Assembly (NCBI GenBank): GCA_951640165.1
Contig: OX621258.1
Location: 3,805,501 to 3,869,500 of the forward strand
DNA from: Pseudoips prasinana
Taxonomy: Eukaryota > Arthropoda > Insecta > Lepidoptera > Nolidae
Length of the DNA stretch: 64,000 bases
Direction: 5' to 3'
Part shown: one piece after another, positions 32,501 through 44,500 of the stretch
How the letters are laid out: every line of letters begins with the position of its first letter
Numbering within the stretch: the stretch's first letter is position 1
Made by a program: the position numbers and the translations under genes
The notes under the pieces: generated by a model
What the model saw: only the letters and a program-made list of their open reading frames with translations
What the model was told of the DNA's origin: nothing
Database searches by the model: none

Positions 32501-35500
32501 AACAGACATGTTCATGGACACAAATATCTGTCCTGGGCGGGAATCGAGTCCACGACCTGTGGCGTGAAAGCGAAGCATTTCCCAATCACGCCAGGCCCGT
32601 CTGCCGTCTGTATTCGCTACACATCGCCGGTAACGTCAATATGGTAGGTGCTCCGAAGCAATGAGGTGTCATCATCATCATATCAGCCGAAACACGCCCA
32701 CTGCAAAAACACAAATAATCCTTAACTTATCTAAGACGATATAATTAATTACGTTTAGTTTATATATTAGGTCACCATAGCCTAGTTGGTAGTGGATGTT
32801 TTCTATGTATATAAGTATTTATCTATCTATATAAGTATGTATATCGTGGCCTGGTACCTATAGTACAAGCTTTGCTTAATTTGGGGTTAGGATGATCTGT
32901 GTGACATTGTCCCCAGATATTATTATTATTAGTTCCTTATGAAGCATGCAACATTATCAGTACAAGCTAGGAAAGGCGTCTACCTTAGCAAATGCTACAG
33001 TAAATTATAATTATTCTTGTAACGCTGTTCTTCCGATAGCGCTTAAAAAACGACTAATACGACTATACTTTTAATGAATATACAACATTAATATGCGTAC
33101 CGATTATATATATGTAGTAGCGTTTGGTTGCGACCCCAACCACTTTAAGTGTCATCAAAGAGAATATAAATATAGCTATATTATCCATTGTGTACCTAAT
33201 ATTAATAGTTTTTAGTTCAAATGAGGATACTGACTATATAGTCTGTACTTTGTTTTTTTATCAGTGTTACTCACCAATGTCATTGTGCATGTTGTGGCAC
33301 CTTTAGAAGCTGTACATTTAAATTATATTATTGTATAGATTAAAACATTTTAGATTTAAGTAGATGTAACAGCTACTGGATGTCCTTAAATAAATAAATA
33401 AATAACTAGTATTGCGTCAATGCGGTGTTAACCTATCAATACTGTCAAAGTATAAAGGCCTAGTATTGCGTCAATGCGGTGTTTACCTATCAATACTGTC
33501 AAAGTATAAAGGTCTAGTATTGCGTCAATGCGGTGTTTACCTATCAATACTGTCAAAGTATAAAGGCCTAGTATTGCGTCAATGCGGTGTTTACCCATCA
33601 ATACTGTCAAAGTATAAAGGCCTAGTATTGCGTCAATGCGGTGTTTACCTATCAATACTGTCAAAGTATAAAGGTCTAGTATTGCGTCAATGCGGTGTTT
33701 ACCTATCAATACTGTCAAAGTATAAAGGCCTAGTATTGCGTCAATGCGGTGTTTACCCATCAATACTGTCAAAGTATAAAGGCCTAGTATTGCGTCAATG
33801 CGGTGTTTACCTATCAATACTGTCAAAGTATAAAGGCCTAGTATTGCGTCAATGCGGTGTTTACCTATCAATACTGTCAAAGTATAAAGGCCTAGTATTG
33901 CGTCAATGCGGTGTTTACCTATCAATACTGTCAAAGTATAAAGGCCTAGTATTGCATCAATGCGGTGTTTACCTATCAATACTGTCAAAGTATAAAGGCC
34001 TAGTATTGCGTCAATGCGGTGTTTACCTATCAATACTGTCAAAGTATAAAGGTCTAGTATTGCGTCAATGCGGTGTTTACCTATCAATACTGTCAAAGTA
34101 TAAAGGCCTAGTATTGCGTCAATGCGGTGTTTACCCATCAATACTGTCAAAGTATAAAGGCCTAGTATTGCGTCAATGCGGTGTTTACCTATCAATACTG
34201 TCAAAGTATAAAGGCCTAGTATTGCGTCAATGCGGTGTTTACCTATCAATACTGTCAAAGTATAAAGGTCTAGTATTGCGTCAATGCGGTGTTTACCTAT
34301 CAATACTGTCAAAGTATAAAGGCCTAGTATTGCGTCAATGCGGTGTTTACCTATCAATACTGTCAAAGTATAAAGGCCTAGTATTGCGTCAATGCGGTGT
34401 TTACCTATCAATACTGTCAAAGTATAAAGGTCTAGTATTGCGTCAATGCGGTGTTTACCTATCAATACTGTCAAAGTATAAAGGCCTAGTATTGCGTCAA
34501 TGCGGTGTTTACCCATCAATACTGTCAAAGTATAAAGGCCTAGTATTGCGTCAATGCGGTGTTTACCTATCAATACTGTCAAAGTATAAAGGCCTAGTAT
34601 TGCGTCAATGCGGTGTTAACCTATCAATACTGTCAAAGTATAAAGGCCTAGTATTGCGTCAATGCGGTGTTTACCCATCAATACTGTCAAAGTATAAAGG
34701 CCTAGTATTGCGTCAATGCGGTGTTTACCTATCAATACTGTCAAAGTATAAAGGCCTAGTATTGCGTCAATGCGGTGTTAACCTATCAATACTGTCAAAG
34801 TATAAAGGACTAGTATTGCGTCAATGTGGTATTTACCTATCAATACTGTCAAAGTATAAAGGCCTAGTATTGCGTCAATGCGGTGTTTACCTATCAATAC
34901 TGTCAAAGTATAAAGGCCTAGTATTGTGTCAATGCGGTGTTTACCTATTAATACTGTCAAAGTATAAAGGCCTATTGCGTCAATGCGGTGTTTACCCATC
35001 AATACTGTCAAAGTATAAAGGCCTATTGCGTCAATGCGGTGTTTACCCATCAATACTGTCAAAGTATAAAGGCCTATTGCGTCAATGCGGTATTTACCCA
35101 TCAATACTGTAAAAGTATAAAGGCCTATTGCGTCAATGCGGTGTTTACCTATCAATACTGTCAAAGTATAAAGGCCTAGTATTGCGTCAATGCGGTGTTT
35201 ACCTATCAATACTGTCAAAGTATAAAGGCCTATTGCGTCAATGCGGTGTTTACCCATCAATACTGTCAAAGTATAAAGGCCTATTGCGTCAATGCGGTGT
35301 TTACCCATCAATACTGTCAAAGTATAAAGGCCTATTGCGTCAATGCGGTATTTACCCATCAATACTGTAAAAGTATAAAGGCCTATTGCGTCAATGCGGT
35401 GTTTACCTATCAATACTGTCAAAGTATAAAGGCCTAGTATTGCGTCAATGCGGTGTTTACCTATCAATACTGTCAAAGTATAAAGGCCTATTGCGTCAAT

Positions 35501-38500
35501 GCGGTGTTTACCCATCAATACTGTCAAAGTATAAAGGTCTAGTATTGCGTCAATGCGGTGTTTACCTATCAATACTGTCAAAGTATAAAGGCCTAGTATT
35601 GCGTCAATGCGGTGTTTACCTATCAATACTGTCAAAGTATAAAGGCCTAGTATTGCGTCAATGCGGTGTTTACCTATCAATACTGTCAAAGTATAAAGGT
35701 CTAGTATTGCGTCAATGCGGTGTTTACCTATCAATACTGTCAAAGTATAAAGGCCTAGTATTGCGTCAATGCGGTGTTTACCCATCAATACTGTCAAAGT
35801 ATAAAGGCCTAGTATTGCGTCAATGCGGTGTTTACCTATCAATACTGTCAAAGTATAAAGGCCTAGTATTGCGTCAATGCGGTGTTAACCTATCAATACT
35901 GTCAAAGTATAAAGGCCTAGTATTGCGTCAATGCGGTGTTTACCCATCAATACTGTCAAAGTATAAAGGCCTAGTATTGCGTCAATGCGGTGTTTACCTA
36001 TCAATACTGTCAAAGTATAAAGGCCTAGTATTGCGTCAATGCGGTGTTAACCTATCAATACTGTCAAAGTATAAAGGACTAGTATTGCGTCAATGTGGTA
36101 TTTACCTATCAATACTGTCAAAGTATAAAGGCCTAGTATTGCGTCAATGCGGTGTTTACCTATCAATACTGTCAAAGTATAAAGGCCTAGTATTGTGTCA
36201 ATGCGGTGTTTACCTATTAATACTGTCAAAGTATAAAGGCCTATTGCGTCAATGCGGTGTTTACCCATCAATACTGTCAAAGTATAAAGGCCTATTGCGT
36301 CAATGCGGTGTTTACCCATCAATACTGTCAAAGTATAAAGGCCTATTGCGTCAATGCGGTATTTACCCATCAATACTGTAAAAGTATAAAGGCCTATTGC
36401 GTCAATGCGGTGTTTACCTATCAATACTGTCAAAGTATAAAGGCCTAGTATTGCGTCAATGCGGTGTTTACCTATCAATACTGTCAAAGTATAAAGGCCT
36501 ATTGCGTCAATGCGGTGTTTACCCATCAATACTGTCAAAGTATAAAGGCCTATTGCGTCAATGCGGTGTTTACCCATCAATACTGTCAAAGTATAAAGGC
36601 CTATTGCGTCAATGCGGTATTTACCCATCAATACTGTAAAAGTATAAAGGCCTATTGCGTCAATGCGGTGTTTACCTATCAATACTGTCAAAGTATAAAG
36701 GCCTAGTATTGCGTCAATGCGGTGTTTACCTATCAATACTGTCAAAGTATAAAGGCCTATTGCGTCAATGCGGTGTTTACCCATCAATACTGTCAAAGTA
36801 TAAAGGCCTATTGCGTCAATGCGGTGTTTACCCATCAATACTGTCAAAGTATAAAGGCCTATTGCGTCAATGCGGTATTTACCCATCAATACTGTAAAAG
36901 TATAAAGGCCTATTGCGTCAATGCGGTGTTTACCTATCAATACTGTCAAAGTATAAAGGCCTAGTATTGCGTCAATGCGGTGTTTACCTATCAATACTGT
37001 CAAAGTATAAAGGCCTATTGCGTCAATGCGGTGTTTACCCATCAATACTGTCAAAGTATAAAGGCCTATTGCGTCAATGCGGTGTTTACCCATCAATACT
37101 GTCAAAGTATAAAGGCCTATTGCGTCAATGCGGTATTTACCCATCAATACTGTAAAAGTATAAAGGCCTATTGCGTCAATGCGGTGTTTACCTATCAATA
37201 CTGTCAAAGTATAAAGGCCTAGTATTGCGTCAATGCGGTGTTTACCTATCAATACTGTCAAAGTATAAAGGCCTAGTATTGCGTCAATGCGGTGTTTACC
37301 TATCAATACTGTCAAAGTATAAAGGCCTAGTATTGCGTAAATGCGGTGTTTACCTATCAATACTGTCAAAGTATAAAGGCCTAGTATTGCGTCAATGCGG
37401 TATTTACCTATCAATACTGTCAAAGTATAAAGGACTAGTATTGCGTCAATGTGGTATTTACCTATCAATACTGTCAAAGTATAAAGGCCTAGTATTGCGT
37501 AAATGCGGTGTTTACCTATCAATACTGTCAAAGTATAAAGGCCTAGTATTGCATCAATGCGGTGTTTACCTATCAATACTGTCAAAGTATAAAGGACTAG
37601 TATTGCGTCAATGCGGTGTTTACTTATCAATACTGTAAAAGTATAAAGGCCTAGTATTGCGTCAATGCGGTGTTTACCTATCAATACTGTCAAAGTATAA
37701 AGGCCTCCCCCAAGGATCTCCACAATAGCTAGTCCTGCGCTGCCCGCATCCAGCGACCCGCACAAGATCGTCGGTCCACCTTATGTGGGGCCTGCTTTCA
37801 GCCTCAGCGGCCGTCAGTTATACAAGCTATGTGCCGACCACAGCCACTTCAGCTCGGCAATTCTTACGGCTGTGTCGGCTACTTTGGTTCGCCTGCGGAT
37901 CTCAGCATTTCTGATTCGATCTCGCAGAAAACTCCAAGCATAGCCCTTTCCATAGCTCTTTGGGTGACCTTGTGCCGCCTGATAAGGCAATGAGGTGTGT
38001 ACAATGTAGAATGAAGCATTATCATACTAGTATTATAAACGTGAAAGTGTAAGTATGGATGGATGGATGTTTATTACTCTTTCACGTAAATAATATAGCT
38101 TATACATCAGAATAACACGTAGGCTACAATTTATAAAGATATTGGGTGATTTTTTTTTTTTATAATTGTTGATTTGTCCGAAATATGACGATAAGTGTCA
38201 AGCAAGTAGGAAAAAATGTACCATCTGCGAGCTATTCCGGTGTGCACTGCCAACACCGCTAGAGGTACACATCCTACTAATATTATAAATGCTAAAGTTT
38301 GTGAGTATAGATGTATGGATGTATGTTTGTTACTCTTTTACGCCAAAACTACTTTAACGCGGTTGAAACCGCGGGGCCTAGCTAGAAATAAATTACCTTG
38401 ACTTGATAGTTTTCCCTGTCTATGTCGATGGTCTTGCCGAACTTGCCGACGTAGCCGTCCGCGTCCTTGGCCTCGATGAAGGACAACATCTTGGTGTTGG

Positions 38501-41500
38501 CGCGCTGCTGCATCACCCACTCGATGGACGTCAGCGTGCGGGGGACACACGCATCTCTGTCAATAATTAACATCATCTATATCTATAGATCCCATGACTT
38601 TCGCCAGGGTAAAAGCACAGTGCAATTGTAAAAGTTAGCTCCGAGGAGTTGTAAAAGTTAGCACAGTGGAATTGTAAAACTTAGCGCAATGGAATAGTAA
38701 AATTACGCGCAGTGGATTTTGAAAAGTTATGGCATTCAAATTGTTAAAGTTAGCGCAGTGGAATTGTAAAACTTAGCGCAATGGAATAGTAAAATTACGC
38801 GCAGTGGATTTTGAAAAGTTATGGCATTCAAATTGTTAAAGTTAGCGCAGTGGAATTGTAAAACTTAGCGCAATGGAATAGTAAAATTACGCGCAGTGGA
38901 TTTTGAAAAGTTATGGCATTCAAATTGTTAAAGTTAGCGCAGTGGAATTGTAAAACTTAGCGCAATGGAATAGTAAAATTACGCGCAGTGGATTTTGAAA
39001 AGTTATGGCATTCAAATTGTTAAAGTTAGCGCAGTGGAATTGTAAAACTTAGCGCAATGGAATAGTAAAATTACGCGCAGTGGATTTTGAAAAGTTATGG
39101 CATTCAAATTGTTAAAGTTAGCGCAGTGGAATTGTAAAACTTAGCGCAATGGAATAGTAAAATTACGCGCAGTGGATTTTGAAAAGTTATGGCATTCAAA
39201 TTGTTAAAGTTAGCGCAGTGGAATTGTAAAACTTAGCGCAATGGAATAGTAAAATTACGCGCAGTGGATTTTGAAAAGTTATGGCATTCAAATTGTTAAA
39301 GTTAGCGCAGTGGAATTGTAAAACTTAGCGCAATGGAATAGTAAAATTACGCGCAGTGGATTTTGAAAACTTATGGCATTCAAATTGTTAAAGTTAGCGC
39401 AGTGGAATTGTAAAACTTAGCGCAATGGAATAGTAAAATTACGCGCAGTGGATTTTGAAAAGTTATGGCATTCAAATTGTTAAAGTTAGCGCAGTGGAAT
39501 TGTAAAACTTAGCGCAATGGAATAGTAAAATTACGCGCAGTGGATTTTGAAAAGTTATGGCATTCAAATTGTTAAAGTTAGCGCAGTGGAATTGTAAAAC
39601 TTAGCGCAATGGAATAGTAAAATTACGCGCAGTGGATTTTGAAAAGTTATGGCATTCAAATTGTTAAAGTTAGCGCAGTGGAATTGTAAAACTTAGCGCA
39701 ATGGAATAGTAAAATTACGCGCAGTGGATTTTGAAAAGTTATGGCATTCAAATTGTTAAAGTTAGCGCAGTGGAATTGTAAAACTTAGCGCAATGGAATA
39801 GTAAAATTACGCGCAGTGGATTTTGAAAAGTTATGGCATTCAAATTGTTAAAGTTAGCGCAGTGGAATTGTAAAACTTAGCGCAATGGAATAGTAAAAAT
39901 ACGCCCAGTGGATTTTGATAAGTTATGGCATTCAAATTGATAAAGGTAGCGTAATGGAATAGTAAATTTACACGCAGTGGATTTTGAGAAGTTATGGCAT
40001 TCAAATTCTTAAAGTTAGCGCAGTGGAATTGTAAAACTTAGCGCAATGGAATAGAAAAATTAGGCGCAGTGGATTTTGAAAAACTTTAGCGCAGTAGAAT
40101 TTTAATATGGTAAGTGAACAAAAGTTGGATTGATTGTGATTAACGAAACCAATCGATGATTTTATCTTTTAATTTTAACTCATGGTGTACAATAAAGAGT
40201 ATTTTACTTTTACTTTACAAATATCAGTCGGCGCCCTCGTGGTGCGGGTTCAAGTCCCGCACAGAACCACTATTTGAATGACCCATTTATAGTTGTTCTG
40301 AATCTAGGTGTGCCTTTTGTGTATTGAAAATTTTACAAGGGGATACAGGGATTTAATTTTTTAGAGCGGAGCTTTTTATAATTCTATTCTATAAAAATCA
40401 AAATTAAATGTTAGTTAGGACACTGAGCCACTTAAACGGCGTAAAGTATATCTACTTTATAAAAATAAGTCGGGTTTTCCTTCCTGACGCTAAAACTCCA
40501 GAACGCACGAACCGATTTCCACGGTTTTGCATTCGTTGGAAAGGTCTCGGACTCCGTGAGGTTTATAGCAAAAAAAAATTATAAAATTTAACGCGGGTAA
40601 CACCGCGGGGCACAGCTAGTGTTTTATAAATATACATACCTTCTTGATTCGGTAAGTTGATTGATATACTGCATCAGCGCTTCGGCCGACTTGTTGTACA
40701 ACCTGTGTGACCGGCTGATTTGCGTCCAAGAGAGACACGCGCACCAGTGAGGTTCAATCCCCGCCTCACTACACGACCGATTCTTCGGAATCTGAAAACA
40801 TTGCGATTTATGGTTCATTATCATCATGTGAGCTAAGAGACGTCCACCTGCTCGACAAAAACCTCCCCTTAAGTTGTTGGGGCTATATGCTAATCACAAC
40901 GCTTAGTAGACGGGTAGCAGTAGCAGTGTTGTCTCAGTGATGACTAACCTTGTCGCAGTGATACTTATTTATCGTATGGGCAGTGGTTACTCTAGTGACA
41001 GAGTTGTTCAAGCCGTAGGCAACCGGGACCGACAGCTTAATCATTTATTTATCATTTATTTATTGACAAAATATAAGCTTACAGTTAACACCAAAGCGCT
41101 TATAATTTATACTTTACAACTAAAGATTATGATTACGCTACATTAAAATTCTATTACTATATGTCAAATGAAATATGAAATTAAACAACAATAATAAAGA
41201 CAAACACAAACACACAAAAAGCTACATTGATTTTAAGATTTGGCGCTATTTAAATACTCTATTACATTTCTAAATGTTGTACTAACTGCGTCAAAAAATA
41301 TGTCTGCATGTGGATTTGATTGCAGGAAACCGTTTATAAGCTTAATGGCTCTAGCCGTTGGACAGTTCTCTCTTTGTTGAGGGCGCCATGTTGGCGGACA
41401 GGAGAGGAGTCTATGTTGGCGCCTGCCACTGCCACGAATGTATTGACTAGGTGCAAAGAGATAAATACATTCACGTACCGCGGGGTTGTCAACTTTATTT

Positions 41501-44500
41501 GAGAGCAACATAAAATAATGTATTATGTGCGTTAGCTCACGCCTGAGTCGTAGAGTATCAAGCCCGACCATTCCAGATACAAACATGGACGGATATAAAA
41601 ATTGATGGTACCCATATTCACGCTTATAGAGATATCGAGCGAATTTCCTTTGTATCTTCTCGACCATAAGGGTATATAGCGTTTCATGGGGATACCAAAT
41701 TATCGCGTTGTACTCCAGTTTGCTACGAACATAGGCTATATAGAGAAGCTTGATTACTCTAGTATTTTTAAATTGTGAAGATGTCCTCATTATAAATCCC
41801 AAGCACTTACTAGCGTCTTTACATGTTCGGATAATATGTTCATGGAATGTCAATTTACTATCCATGACGACGCCAAGATCACGAATAGAGAAAACATGTT
41901 CTAGAGCTGCGTCTGCTATTTTGTATGCAAATGTGATTGGAGCTTTGGACCGAGAAAAAGTAATGGATTTGCACTTAGAATAATTAAGCAACAATTTGTT
42001 ACTTATACTCCATTCGACCACAGCGTCAATATCACGCTGTAGTGCAGTGCAATCTGCAAAATTGGACACTGCGAGGAACAATTTTAAGTCGTCCGCAAAC
42101 ATGAGGGACTTTGCATTTGATACTACTCTGGGTAAGTCGTTTATCATTATTAAGAATTGTGTAGGACCAAGGGTGCTGCCTTGACTTACTCCAGAGCGAG
42201 TATAATACTCTTGAGACCTATATCCTGCCACCTTCACAAACTGTGTACGATCTCTCAGATAATCAGACACGAACTTTAGAAGTGGTGTGGAAAACCCGAA
42301 AGCAGCAAGTTTGATTAAAAGAATGTCATTATCTACCAGGTCAAAAGCTTTCTTGAAATCGAAGTATGCGGCATCGACCTGGCACCCTGACTTAACTTTT
42401 GCATTCAAATAATCCACGAAGCTAATGTGGTTAGTTAATTTGGAGCGTTCGGGACGAAATCCATGCTGACAATTATCAAGTTGTCCCTTAATCTGGTTGC
42501 AGATAGATCTGTTTATAACAGTTTCAAAAATCTTCCCAAGCACTGACAAGATGGCAATGGGCCTAAAGTTGGTTATATCAGTGGATGTTCCGACTTTAGG
42601 TACTGGAACTACCCTAGATACTTTACACTTACTGGGATAGATGTTTTGCCGAAGTGAAATGTTATACACGTACAGCAGTGGTTCCTCTAAAGCAGACAAG
42701 CAGTCTTTTATTAAGAATGGAGGTATATTGTCAGGCCCAATGGCTGATCTTAATTTAAGATGCCCCACTGCGCTCCGCAGTTCAGCCACATTAATTTGGT
42801 TGATAGTGACGTTGGATATGCTACAGCGCTCATTTGCATTGCGTTCTGCTGCGTCAACATCCAACAATGGAGTAGAAGTATGAAAAACTGAACTGAAGTG
42901 GTCAGCAAATGCATCAACAGCTTCCTGGCCTTTTACAACTTTATTATTGTAAACAAATTCATTAATCTGTTGTCTTACTTTGCGTTTTTCTTTAACATAT
43001 TTCCAAAAAGTTGCGGGCTCGAGAGTAATATTGTTTTCAATTTTCCTAATATAATTATTATAAGCTGCATCTATAAGCTCTTTCACTTTAGTTCTGTAGT
43101 ATTTGAACAATTCTTTATTAAATTCTAAACCTAAACTTTTGTATTTTTTTAGATTGAAGTATTTTAATTTTATGTAGTGTATTATTTCTTTGTTGTACCA
43201 TTTTGGATATATGTATTTATTATTTGATATTATCTTTTTTAGAGGATCCCTTGCACTAATAGCATTATTGAGCTTATTATAAAAAACGTCTACTGAGATG
43301 TTTGTATCTTCTTGTTGAAAAAGGTCCGTCCAATCAATGTTTGCAATATCATAGTATAAGCCAAGAAAATCTGCTTTCCGAAAATTCCACTCAGAGCAGA
43401 GATTGTGGCCTGGAGACAATGATGTTGGGCTAGTTATTTGAGCACTTCTAGGCAGTGAGAGTATTATCTCTAAGGGGGGGTGGTAAGCGTCCATTGGAAC
43501 AAGTGGCTCAACATTTGATGTTACATTAACACTTCCGGGGTCAGTAGTGGTTAAAACCAAATCCAAGATGCAACCATATTCATTGGAAACATTATTACAC
43601 TGTTGAAGCTTGCAGTGTTCCAAAAAAATATCAAACTGTCTCTGAACAGATTTACTGCACGATTTCAAATTGAAATCACCAGCAATCAAGAATTGTTACT
43701 CGGAATAGGCAACAATAGCATTCTCAATACAAGCCAGGACATCGAGATATTGGTTTTGGTTGTAATTAGGCGGTAAATATACAGCACACACTAACAGCTT
43801 AATATATCTCCATGAAATAATGGCCAACAACAACTCTTTATCATCAGTCAAGCCATCTATGTTAGTGATTCTCTTGACTGAGTAATAATTCTTTACTGCT
43901 ATTAAAACACCACCCCAACCAACATCGCCTGCACGATCTCTCCGTAGTACAATATACTCTGGAGGAAAGAGTTCTCCGTCATCTATAGAACTATTTAGAA
44001 AAGTTTCAGTTAAAATTATAAGATCGCTAGATATTGATATGGCATTGGTATGAAATGTAACAGTTTTGCGCAAACCTCGCACATTCTGATAGTATACTAG
44101 TATTTTCTTATCTTGTTTGTTTCTGTTAGACTTGTGCTTGCGTTTGCGCACAAACCCCTTTGTACCTATTATATGTTGTCTATGTTTTTTGCGCAAAGAA
44201 AAACCTTATTGGATTCGAACTCAGGCTTTGCCGCTTGGGATGTGATTGTTGTGGAGCCATAGTAAGCGTAGTCTATGTTTATTCTGTGGAGTATGTTATT
44301 ATAAATATGGCTTATTCCCTTATTATTAAGTTTGCCTGTATTTAATGAGAACATGACAAAAGAGATTGTAAGATTAGTGTCGAAAAAGTATGCATAATTA
44401 TTATTTTGTAGCTCTAAATTTAACAAGTTATTAAATAATTCGATTTTGTAATTATAAATAAGAGCGCCACAAATATAGGTAGGAGTACAAATAATTATAT

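Noticed and set aside
33412..35112. Open frames of 330-570 codons on both strands across 33412-37765, with [22 protein letters not shown] repeats
   Set aside because: They come from satellite monomers of 54 and 51 bp, both multiples of three. Opposite-strand frames are equally open, there is no non-repeat domain, and the array lies in an intron.
38338..38550. A 70-codon minus frame rich in His and Arg ([11 protein letters not shown]...)
   Set aside because: Shadow of GC-rich exon 9; only the frame with [10 protein letters not shown] and ENYQVK fits the splice phases.
33404..40107. CRISPR-like arrays
   Set aside because: The repeats are directly adjacent with no unique spacers, no cas genes are present, and the genome is eukaryotic. 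They are satellites.
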